Below, piece after piece: positions 1 through 6,252 of a stretch of 7,269 bases of DNA. How positions within the stretch are numbered: the first letter of the stretch is position 1; each line of letters begins with the position of its first letter. The notes under the pieces were generated by a model. The model was not told the origin of the DNA, searched no databases, and saw only the letters and a program-made list of their open reading frames with translations. Position numbers and translations under genes: made by a program. Source of the stretch: Chthoniobacterales bacterium (GTDB lineage: Bacteria; Verrucomicrobiota; Verrucomicrobiia; Chthoniobacterales; UBA10450); the NCBI GenBank assembly GCA_013694945.1, contig JACDBM010000044.1:1-7269 (forward strand), read 5' to 3'.

Positions 1-359
1 AGCGTTGCGTTCTGAAGCAGGCGGCGCCGAAGCCATCGTTTTCCAATCCAGCGGCTAATATAAAATGAGAGCGCCGCCCCTGCTACATTGCCAACAAGGA
101 TGATCAAGAACCCCCACCAAAGCCCGAAAAAGAAGCCGCCCCCGACGCTGAGAAATCCTCCGGGGAGCAGTAGGACGTTGCAGCAAGCGTAAAGCAATGG
201 ATAACAAATCGCGCTCCAAGCACCCCAGCGCATTACGTGTTCCTGCACCTCCGCCAGGAGGTCTGCGACCGGGAAAAAGCGCGACAGCCCGTAGAGAAAA
301 CCTGCGACAATCAGCAGACCACCAAATTGAATGAAAACCGCGCGACGTGCAGGAAGCAT
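1..359 (-). CDS. VTT/TVP38 (SNARE-associated, DedA-like) membrane protein, partial (C-terminus beyond left edge)
   Basis: This is the N-terminal 119 codons plus part of the next codon of an integral membrane protein; the rest lies beyond base 1. Translation from the ATG at 359-357 gives a hydrophobic helix at about residues 9-25. A second hydrophobic stretch follows at about 49-66, then the family hallmark LPGGFLSVGGGFFFG (65-79) and GNVAGAALSFYISRWIG (90-106). This Pro-Gly-Gly then Gly-rich re-entrant loop, with a small-residue helix ending in an Arg, is typical of the VTT domain (TVP38/TMEM64/DedA), whose members are linked to lipid scrambling and membrane homeostasis. The ATG is the first possible start: the six codons before it contain no start codon and are preceded in frame by the TGA of the upstream methyltransferase/reductase gene. 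The 18-bp gap implies co-transcription with that gene. No strong Shine-Dalgarno is visible. Family assignment is firm; the substrate is unknown. Confidence 0.85.
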   Translation of the reverse strand, partial: MLPARRAVFIQFGGLLIVAGFLYGLSRFFPVADLLAEVQEHVMRWGAWSAICYPLLYACCNVLLLPGGFLSVGGGFFFGLWWGFLIILVGNVAGAALSFYISRWIGKRWLRRRLLQNAT

Positions 360-377
360 CGCGGGATACTCGCTACT

Positions 378-2222
378 TCACAGGCTCCGTGCAAACTCCG
401 CCAGCTCGACTGTCGTATCGTATCGGAGGAAAGGTGTGATCAGGTAGACTCCGTCGTACTGCGCGAGCGTCGCCGCGACGATCTTCTTCGCGAGCCGCAC
501 ACCTCGCGCGCGACCTTCCGCCCCTTCCGCATTGGCCATTTCGGCGCGCACCGCATCGGGCACGATGATCCCTGGCACTTCGTTGTGCAGGAACTCCGCT
601 TGTCGCCCACTCATTAGCGGCCAGACGCCTACGAAAATCGGGATGTTCAAATGTTGCGTGCGCTTCTTCGTCTCCTCGATCAGGTGAAGGTCAAACACTG
701 GTTGCGTCATGGCATATTGCGCACCGGCAGCCACCTTTCGCTCGAGACGATTAACCTGCGAATCAAGATTCCGCGCATTGGGATTGAAAGTGCATCCGAT
801 GACAAACGCCGTCGCAGCCTTGATCGACTTTCCTGCCTGACTGAAACCTTCGTTCAGTCGCTTGATAATAGAGATTAGCTCGACCGAGTTCACATCGTAC
901 ACCGAGGCTGCGCCCGGGTGATCTCCCACCCGTGATGGATCTCCCGTCAACGGCAGGACGTGGCGCATCCCGAGCGCCGCCATTCCCAGGAGCTCGCTTT
1001 GCAGACCAAGAACATTCCGATCGCGGCAGCTCAAGTGAAGCAGCGGCGTGATTCCGTAGCGCTCCTTCAACATCGCGCCCATCGCGAGATTGCTGATGCG
1101 CAGAATGGCCAGCGAGTTATCCGCAAGTGTGATCGCGTCACAGCCTGCTTTCACCAGCGCCTGCGCCCCGGCAAAGAACTTCTCCAGCGCCAACGTCTTC
1201 GGCGGATCCAGCTCGCAGATGATCACACGTCGCTTGCCTGCGATTCGATCCAGCAAGCTCTCCTCCACGCCAAGTTCGCGCGTGCGGTTGCGAGAGGGCA
1301 GGGGCTCGACCGCGACGCGCACCGTCTTGCTCCGGATCGGCTGCAAATCACCGATTGCGGCGGCAATCGCCTTGATGTGGGTCGGATTCGTCCCGCAACA
1401 ACCGCCGATCAAACGCGCCCCTTGCGCCACCATTTCACGGGCTGATTGCGCGAAATACTCCGGCGCGGTGTGGTAAAGAAAACGTCCTTCGTGATACTTC
1501 GGATAGCCGGCGTTTGGATAAGCGGCGAGCAGGTAGTCGGCCGGCACCCGTTCCAGCAATTGCACCGTTCCGTGCGGCCCATTCATGCAGTTCACGCCCA
1601 GGATCTTTGCGCCGTTCTCGTGCAATTTCGCGAACGCCTCCACGATAGGCATGCCTGTGGAGAGGCGGCCTTCTGGCGAGCACGCGAACGAACAAATCGT
1701 CGGCACGTCGCCCAGTTCAGTCTTCGCCCGCAACGCCAGCGCCATTTCCTCGAAATCCATGAATGTCTCGAAGAAGATCCATTCCACGCCGCCTTCCAGC
1801 AGTCCGAGGATCTGCTCGCGAAAACATTGCTCACGATCAATCCCGCGAGCTGCTGCTTCGTCTGCGGTGATGCCGAGCGGCCCCACGCTTCCTGCCACCG
1901 CGACGTCTTTACCCGTCGCTGCGTCGCGCGCGAGCTGTGCCGCGGCGCGATTGATCTCGGCTACCCGGTGCTCGAAACCGAACCGTTCGAGGCGCACAGC
2001 GTTCCCGCCAAATGTGTTTGTCTCGATGATCCGCGCGCCGGCCGCGACGTATTGTTCATGCACGGAACGGATGCGCTCCGGCTCACTCAGGCAAAGCTCT
2101 TCGAAGCAGCGATCGAGCGGCACGCCCGCCTCCAGCAGGAGCGTGCCGACCGCGCCATCACCGCAAACGAGACGCGACTGGAGTTCGTCAGCCAAATCCA
2201 TCGGAGTTGGGCATACCGCCAC
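378..2222 (-). CDS. Bifunctional homocysteine S-methyltransferase / methylenetetrahydrofolate reductase
   Basis: A cytoplasmic 614-residue fusion with the architecture of Bacillus YitJ. Residues 15-293 form a homocysteine S-methyltransferase barrel: GDGAVGTLLL (21-30), ETNTFGGN (67-74), GSVGPLG (111-117), and the zinc ligands C212 (GVNCMNG) and C275-C276 (GGCCGTNP). These would transfer a methyl group to homocysteine to make methionine. Residues 331-614 are a MetF-like FAD-dependent reductase: E337 in CELDPPK corresponds to the catalytic Glu of MetF, D428 in LTGDPS to the flavin-interacting Asp, and Q507 lies in TQPVF. This half would convert methylene-THF to methyl-THF. Both halves look complete. 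The annotated start is a GTG at 2222; an in-frame ATG at 2201 (residue 8) fits the family start better, and neither has a clear Shine-Dalgarno. The gene ends with TGA at 380-378 and is followed closely by the VTT gene. Whether the methyl donor is methyl-THF or another compound cannot be told from sequence. Confidence 0.95.
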   Translation of the reverse strand: MAVCPTPMDLADELQSRLVCGDGAVGTLLLEAGVPLDRCFEELCLSEPERIRSVHEQYVAAGARIIETNTFGGNAVRLERFGFEHRVAEINRAAAQLARDAATGKDVAVAGSVGPLGITADEAAARGIDREQCFREQILGLLEGGVEWIFFETFMDFEEMALALRAKTELGDVPTICSFACSPEGRLSTGMPIVEAFAKLHENGAKILGVNCMNGPHGTVQLLERVPADYLLAAYPNAGYPKYHEGRFLYHTAPEYFAQSAREMVAQGARLIGGCCGTNPTHIKAIAAAIGDLQPIRSKTVRVAVEPLPSRNRTRELGVEESLLDRIAGKRRVIICELDPPKTLALEKFFAGAQALVKAGCDAITLADNSLAILRISNLAMGAMLKERYGITPLLHLSCRDRNVLGLQSELLGMAALGMRHVLPLTGDPSRVGDHPGAASVYDVNSVELISIIKRLNEGFSQAGKSIKAATAFVIGCTFNPNARNLDSQVNRLERKVAAGAQYAMTQPVFDLHLIEETKKRTQHLNIPIFVGVWPLMSGRQAEFLHNEVPGIIVPDAVRAEMANAEGAEGRARGVRLAKKIVAATLAQYDGVYLITPFLRYDTTVELAEFARSL

Positions 2223-2303
2223 TGCGCGCTGCGGTCAACGCGCCAGCCAATGAAACGCCCGAATGCGGGTGAGGCTAGAGAGGTGTAGGATTAAACCTGA
2301 ACG
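2223..2303. promoter_or_regulatory. Divergent intergenic spacer between the methyltransferase/reductase gene and the exported BNR protein gene
   Basis: These 81 bases must hold the 5' signals for both divergent genes, since nothing else lies between them. I could not identify convincing -35/-10 pairs on either strand. A purine-rich patch, GAGAGGTGTAGGA (2278-2290), sits upstream of the ATG at 2304 and is the only Shine-Dalgarno-like sequence, rather far from the start. The spacer is too short for a SAM riboswitch ahead of the methionine-related gene, and none is seen. Its promoter role is inferred from gene orientation only. Confidence 0.35.
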
Positions 2304-4850
2304 ATGAAACTGCTTCGCATCCCGCTCTCCGTTCCTCTGCTGGTTGCGATTGTGTTTTCGCTGACTGAACGCGGGCAGGCGGCGTCCCCATCCAACAGCG
2401 GACTTCGGCCGTTCGATGCTGCCCGTTTGCCCGAGGCACTCAGAAACGTCCCGCTCGAACGCCTCTCTTCGGGTGCGATCCTGCGGCTGGATCGTGATGG
2501 CGATCTCGTCGAATCTCCCGCCGCTCATGCCTCGCGTGTGCACGCCAGGCAGTCCGCCTCCGCCGATGTTAACGAGAAAGAGATGGCGATCGCGTTAGAT
2601 CCGCGTGTCGCTTCGAACATTCGGCTGGGGAATGATCCTGCCGCTCTACCTCCGAACCTGCGCGCGCAGGCCGAGCCACATATTGCGCGCGCTCCGTCGA
2701 ACCCGGACTTCCTCATTGCCACGTTTCAGGAGGGCCGCTTCACCGGTGGCGGCGCGGTGGATTGTGGCTACGCAGTCAGTCACGACGGAGGATTAACGTG
2801 GACGCGCGCGCTCATTCCGAATCTCACCACGACCAGCGGAGGGCGTTATTTGCGCGCCACCGATCCCGTTGCGGGGGTTGACTTAAATGGCACGGCCTAT
2901 CTGAACACGCTTGGAGCTACAAACATCCAATTTACCACCGGAGCCGTCGTCGTGAGCCGCTCGACGAATGGTGGCAACACCTTCAATCCTCCGGTCGTGG
3001 TGTATCAATCGCCGAACACCACCTTCTTCCCGGACAAGAACTGGATGGCCATTAACACCTTCGCCGGAACACCAACCGCGGGCCGCATTGTCGTTACGTT
3101 CTCCCTTTTTAATACCGGGAGCATCAACGGCGCGCCCATCATGCGATCGTTCAGCGATAATGGCGGTCTGACGTGGAGCGCGCCGGCCGCCATCGCTCCG
3201 ACAGCACGCGACACTCAATCATCGCAACCGGTCTTTTTGGCCGGTGGGCGGCTCGCGATCGTCTATTGGAACTTTAACGGCACGCTGACCAATGCAGATG
3301 ATTTCATGCAGGTGGTTGTGTCGAATGACGGCGGCAACACCTTCGCTGCGCCGAAGCTCGTGACTGCGGTGAATCTCTATGCAGAGCCGGCGATCCGTAG
3401 TGGTGGCTTCCTGCCCGCAGCCATTGGCGACCGAGTAGGTAATCTCTACGTCGTCTCTCAGGCCCTCGTCGCAGGCTCGCCGAAAATCATCTTCACGAAA
3501 TCGTCAAATGCGGGGGACACCTGGTCCGCTCCAATGGTGATCAGCGACAACCCGGCTGGCTTGGGCGTTTTCAACCCCGCCATCGCCGCATCTCCAGATG
3601 GAAAAAGGCTGAGCGTCGCCTTCTACGATCACCGCAACAATCCCGGATCGAACACCCTCGTCGACATGTATCTTGCGCAGTCCTTCGACGGGGGAACGAC
3701 TTGGCAGCCGAACATCCGCCTGACTTCGGTTTCTACGGATGCCGCGCTCGCGCCGCGGACGGGTGCCGGCTACATGCTAGGCGATTACCTGGGCGTCGCG
3801 GAACCGAACAGTCCGGACGTGCCCGCAGTTCCTGTCTGGATTGACACGAGAATCGGCAACCCTGACCCATTTGTCGCTCGGGTCGGTCTGGCGCCGGCGT
3901 TCGACTTTCGAAGCTGGCAGGCTGGTCGCCTCTCGTTAGGCCAGATTAATAATCCGGCGTCAGGAGGTGAAGCCGGAGATGCCGATCGCGATGGTGAGGA
4001 CAATCGATCCGAGTTCGCTCACGGCACGGACCCGAACAACGCGAACTCCGTTTTTCACACCGGACAGCAATTGAATCTCTCGACGCGCATGCGCGTAGAA
4101 AGCGGCGACGAGAACGCGCTCATCGGCGGATTTATCATCACTGGGACGCAGCCGAAGCAAGTGATCGTACGCGCAATCGGCCCGTCATTGACGGCGCGAA
4201 ACGTGCCGGAAGCTTTGCAGAACCCGACGCTCGAGCTGGTCCCAGAGAGTGGTCCTCGCGTCTTCAATGACAACTGGAAAGATTCGGATGCGGCGGCGAT
4301 CCAAGCTACAGGCATTCCGCCGGTAGATGACCGCGAGTCAGCGATTGTGCAGACGCTCGCGCCGGGGCGTCACACCGCGATCGTGCGCGGCGCCAACAAT
4401 ACGCCCGGCGTTGCTTTGGTTGAATTGTACGATCTCACGCCGGCTGCTGCATCCCAGCTCGGGAACATTAGCAGCCGCGGTTTCGTCGGGAAGAATGACA
4501 ACGTGATGATCGGTGGTTTCATTATTGGGCACGGCGAAGGGACAAACGGCGCCGGCAGTGTTCGGGTGGTGGTGCGGGGTGTTGGTCCTTCGTTAGGCAC
4601 ACGAGGGATTACCGGCGCGCTGCAGGATCCGGAGCTTCTCCTCTACAATGCAAACGGCGTCGCCTTTGCCACGAACGATAACTGGAAGCAGACGCAGCAA
4701 GCGGAACTCCAGGCGACTGGGGTCGCGCCGCAAGATGATCGCGAGGCCGCCATTCTCACCACTCTCGCGCCGGGGCGTCACACCGCGATCGTGCGCGGCA
4801 AAAACGATCTTACCGGCGTGGCGTTGCTCGAGGCTTACAAGGTTCAATAA
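2304..4850 (+). CDS. Exported BNR/Asp-box (sialidase-like) beta-propeller protein with calcium-loop linker and two C-terminal verrucomicrobial repeats
   Basis: An 848-residue protein with a Sec-type signal peptide: MKLLR, then a hydrophobic core at 6-20, with likely cleavage after A26 or A27. Six Asp-box motifs (S-x-D/N-x-G-x-T-W/F) occur at 159-166, 220-227, 284-291, 340-347, 400-407 and 460-467, giving a probable six-bladed propeller at about 120-530, with DKNWMAIN at 244-251. Residues 559-570 form an EF-hand/TSP3-like loop (D559, D561, D563, G564, E570) followed by HGTDPNN, a linker common in verrucomicrobial exported proteins. Two homologous C-terminal modules follow (590-711 and 719-847), sharing GGFII, VRG/AxGPSL, NDNWK, DDRE and LAPGRHTAIVRG. 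The protein stops at the end of the second module with no PEP-CTERM or LPXTG anchor. Asp-box folds occur in sialidases and many non-enzymes, and I did not recognise a sialidase active-site set, so carbohydrate hydrolysis is unproven. The ATG is preceded by only a weak Shine-Dalgarno. Confidence 0.9.
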   Translation: MKLLRIPLSVPLLVAIVFSLTERGQAASPSNSGLRPFDAARLPEALRNVPLERLSSGAILRLDRDGDLVESPAAHASRVHARQSASADVNEKEMAIALDPRVASNIRLGNDPAALPPNLRAQAEPHIARAPSNPDFLIATFQEGRFTGGGAVDCGYAVSHDGGLTWTRALIPNLTTTSGGRYLRATDPVAGVDLNGTAYLNTLGATNIQFTTGAVVVSRSTNGGNTFNPPVVVYQSPNTTFFPDKNWMAINTFAGTPTAGRIVVTFSLFNTGSINGAPIMRSFSDNGGLTWSAPAAIAPTARDTQSSQPVFLAGGRLAIVYWNFNGTLTNADDFMQVVVSNDGGNTFAAPKLVTAVNLYAEPAIRSGGFLPAAIGDRVGNLYVVSQALVAGSPKIIFTKSSNAGDTWSAPMVISDNPAGLGVFNPAIAASPDGKRLSVAFYDHRNNPGSNTLVDMYLAQSFDGGTTWQPNIRLTSVSTDAALAPRTGAGYMLGDYLGVAEPNSPDVPAVPVWIDTRIGNPDPFVARVGLAPAFDFRSWQAGRLSLGQINNPASGGEAGDADRDGEDNRSEFAHGTDPNNANSVFHTGQQLNLSTRMRVESGDENALIGGFIITGTQPKQVIVRAIGPSLTARNVPEALQNPTLELVPESGPRVFNDNWKDSDAAAIQATGIPPVDDRESAIVQTLAPGRHTAIVRGANNTPGVALVELYDLTPAAASQLGNISSRGFVGKNDNVMIGGFIIGHGEGTNGAGSVRVVVRGVGPSLGTRGITGALQDPELLLYNANGVAFATNDNWKQTQQAELQATGVAPQDDREAAILTTLAPGRHTAIVRGKNDLTGVALLEAYKVQ
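4071..4436 (+). repeat. C-terminal tandem module, copy 1 (residues 590-711 of the exported protein)
   Basis: First of two homologous beta-rich modules of roughly 122-129 residues. Landmarks are IGGFIITG, VIVRAIGPSLTARNV, ALQNPTLEL, FNDNWK, IQATGIPPVDDRE, LAPGRHTAIVRG and GVALVELYDL. It aligns along its whole length with copy 2, although copy 2 has a longer loop (GHGEGTNGAG) between the GGF strand and the VRxxGPSL strand. The module recurs at the C-termini of large exported proteins in Verrucomicrobiota; its function is not known to me. Confidence 0.85.
4458..4844 (+). repeat. C-terminal tandem module, copy 2 (residues 719-847 of the exported protein)
   Basis: Second copy of the module, beginning LGNISSRGFVGKNDNVMIGGF and ending GVALLEAYKV. 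Shared landmarks with copy 1 are IGGFII, VVVRGVGPSL, ALQDPELLL, NDNWK, LQATGVAPQDDRE and LAPGRHTAIVRG. The stretch coding LAPGRHTAIVRG (4764-4799) is base-for-base identical to 4356-4391 in copy 1, whereas neighbouring shared residues such as NDNWK use different synonymous codons. Confidence 0.85.
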
Positions 4851-4867
4851 TCTGGGGATATGGTCCC

Positions 4868-5301
4868 ATGACGAAGGCGGGCGTGGTTCAAGGCAGCTGC
4901 CTTTGCGGCACAGTGCGCTTTGAAGTGCAACTGCCGTTTCTCCGAGCCGGCCACTGCCATTGCGGGCGCTGCCGCAAACATTCCGGCACCGCCGTCTGCA
5001 CGGAGGCCCGCGTGCTCAGGGATCAGTTCCGTCTCGTGCAAGGCGCAAACCTTGTTCGTGTTTACGGGAAAGGCGCCGGCGGTGAAAGCGTTCTGCACGA
5101 TCTGCGGCTCCTCTCTCTTCGGCGGCGATTGGCCGGATGGATCGCATATCTCCATCCGCTTTGGGAGCGTTCGATGGCGATCCCGGAATCCGTCCGCAGT
5201 TTCACACCTTCGTTGACGACCGTGCGCCTTGAGACGAGATCGCCGACGATCTTCCGCAATATCTCGGGCCCTTGCTGCAGGGCATGGCTCCAACGGTGTG
5301 A
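4868..5301 (+). pseudogene. GFA-family (Mss4-like, glutathione-dependent formaldehyde-activating type) zinc protein, disrupted by two frameshifts and a nonsense codon
   Basis: The ATG at 4868 opens a GFA protein: GSCLCGTVRFEV (residues 9-20, Cys pair C11/C13) and GHCHCGRCRKHSG (28-40, C30/C32/C35). The family pattern then leaves this frame between 5066 and 5090. It resumes one base later as KAFCTICGSSLFGGDWPDG (5085-5141), carrying the second zinc pair, and continues to IRFG at 5165. It shifts by one base again at the GGG of 5163-5165 and reads GAFDGDPGIRPQFHTFVDD, then RAP followed by TGA (5230-5232) where the family has Trp (APW). After that come DEIADDLPQY and a final TGA at 5299-5301. Correcting both +1 shifts and the stop would give about 143 residues, a normal family length. 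The uninterrupted frame from 4868 (to 5332) is therefore mostly out-of-frame after about residue 68. It starts 17 bp after the exported-protein gene. The cause is either real decay or base-call errors in G-rich runs. Confidence 0.85.
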
Positions 5302-5328
5302 TCGTTGCGGCGCCCTGGCCGGCGGAGC

Positions 5329-6111
5329 TTAAGAAGCTGGTCGCGGTGACCAGGCAGGGGACTGCTGCTGCTGTTTTTCGGTGGCCACTTCAGGCGCACT
5401 TTCCTCGATCAAACTTTTGAAGCGCCTGAGATCTTCCTCAAGCTGCCGCTCCGGCGCTTCGCCGAACAACTTTGCCACTGCGGCACCAACGACTCCGGCG
5501 GGCGGTTGGTATTGCAGAGATACCTTCACCTCGGTTGCGCTTCCGCCATTCGCCGCTTCGAACCAGACGGAGCCGGCATTCTGCACTTCGGCTCCCGGGA
5601 GCGATTCCCACGCGATCATTTCGCCTTCGCGATCGCTGATGATCCGCGCGGTCCATTCCACGTCGTGCCCCATTGGACCTTTCACGACCCAGGCGGAGCG
5701 CTCTCCATCCAACTCACGCACCGATTTCACGTGTTCCATGAAGCGAGCGAGGTTCTCGAGATTTCGCCAGTAACGGTAAACTTCGAGCGGCGGCCGCGCG
5801 ACTGTGATCGTTTTGACAACCTTGATACCTTTGTTGCCCGGAACCCCGGACTCGGTATTTGCCTGTCCTGTGTTCACCCCCAGCTTTTCGTAGACTTCGC
5901 AATGCCCCGTTGCTCCCCGGTGGATCAACGCGCCACCCAGAAGACCGAGCAGCAACCCGCCAATCGACCGGCGCGAGAGACCGTAGACCACGAGGCCTGC
6001 ACCCGCCGCCACGGAACCGATGCGCTCTGCTCGTGGGACATTGGTATTGAGTGCCGTGCGAACGCGGTCCAGGTCTTTGTTTTCAGCGAATGGTTGAACA
6101 GTGAGTGTCAT
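5329..6111 (-). CDS. Two-helix membrane segment (YgaP/DUF2892-like) fused to an SRPBCC/START-like domain
   Basis: A 260-residue protein starting at the ATG of 6111-6109 (MTLTVQPFAE). Residues 24-66 resemble the YgaP-type transmembrane module: NVPRAERIGS, then hydrophobic segments at about 32-45 and 49-66 with a Gly-rich second helix. Residues 97-237 look like an SRPBCC (polyketide-cyclase/COQ10-like START) domain: VVKTITVARPPLEVYRYW (98-115), FMEHVKSVRELDG (124-136), an FEAA strand near 184-187, and a C-terminal helix from about 218 to 237. SRPBCC folds bind hydrophobic ligands; no ligand can be assigned here. A polar tail (QQQQ at 247-250, encoded by four CAG codons) ends the protein. The frame stays open upstream to 6516, but that part is antisense to the DUF1801 gene and not protein-like, so the internal ATG is preferred despite a weak Shine-Dalgarno. 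It converges on the GFA pseudogene with a 27-bp gap. Confidence 0.85.
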   Translation of the reverse strand: MTLTVQPFAENKDLDRVRTALNTNVPRAERIGSVAAGAGLVVYGLSRRSIGGLLLGLLGGALIHRGATGHCEVYEKLGVNTGQANTESGVPGNKGIKVVKTITVARPPLEVYRYWRNLENLARFMEHVKSVRELDGERSAWVVKGPMGHDVEWTARIISDREGEMIAWESLPGAEVQNAGSVWFEAANGGSATEVKVSLQYQPPAGVVGAAVAKLFGEAPERQLEEDLRRFKSLIEESAPEVATEKQQQQSPAWSPRPAS

Positions 6112-6252
6112 AGATTTTTTGTGTGCCGGATGGTTCGCTTCCACCGCGGTCGTTGGCCGTGCGAGTCTCGGAACGGGAAGCATTTCTCGACAATGCTTCG
6201 ATCCGTTTGCTAATTCTTGCTCTGCGTCCGGCAAGCTTTCCGTTCTATTGCA
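6112..6252. promoter_or_regulatory. Divergent intergenic region between the SRPBCC gene and the DUF1801 gene
   Basis: These 141 bases separate two divergently transcribed genes and therefore should hold both promoters. I could not assign reliable -35/-10 boxes. The notable element is a perfect 8-bp inverted repeat at 6177-6199, listed separately. Frames that cross the region on both strands look like extensions of the flanking genes without domain content. Confidence 0.4.
6177..6199. repeat. Perfect 8-bp inverted repeat with 7-nt spacer, candidate operator or hairpin
   Basis: The left arm GAAGCATT (6177-6184) and right arm AATGCTTC (6192-6199) are exact reverse complements, separated by TCTCGAC (6185-6191). 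The element lies in the middle of the divergent spacer, 54 bp from the DUF1801 ATG and 65 bp from the SRPBCC ATG. That placement suits a shared dimeric-regulator operator. It has no flanking T-run, so an intrinsic terminator is unlikely. No regulator gene is present in the window. Confidence 0.45.

Noticed and set aside
1446..2288. Long plus-strand open frames opposite the methyltransferase/reductase gene (including 1446-2288 and 1585-2253)
   Set aside because: They are antisense to a gene with full domain conservation, are rich in Arg, Ser, Ala and Pro, and carry no recognisable motifs.
2223..2303. SAM riboswitch or other RNA element before the methionine-related gene
   Set aside because: The 81-bp spacer is too short to hold a complete known SAM riboswitch plus promoter, and no matching stem pattern is visible.
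5230..5232. TGA in the GFA gene read as Trp by an alternative genetic code
   Set aside because: TGA is used as a normal terminator elsewhere in the window (the methyltransferase/reductase gene), and the same gene has two frameshifts, so recoding is not needed.
5337..5353. Hairpin CTGGTC / GACCAG with a 5-nt loop near the convergent gene ends
   Set aside because: It lies within the last codons of the SRPBCC gene, has only 6 bp of stem and no T-run on either strand, so it is not a convincing terminator.
5362..5373. CTG trinucleotide run (four units)
   Set aside because: It is a short run coding QQQQ in the SRPBCC tail; too short to regard as a meaningful microsatellite.
5506..6213. Plus-strand open frame of 235 codons opposite the SRPBCC gene
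   Set aside because: It is the complement of conserved coding sequence, with no domain pattern and no plausible start region.
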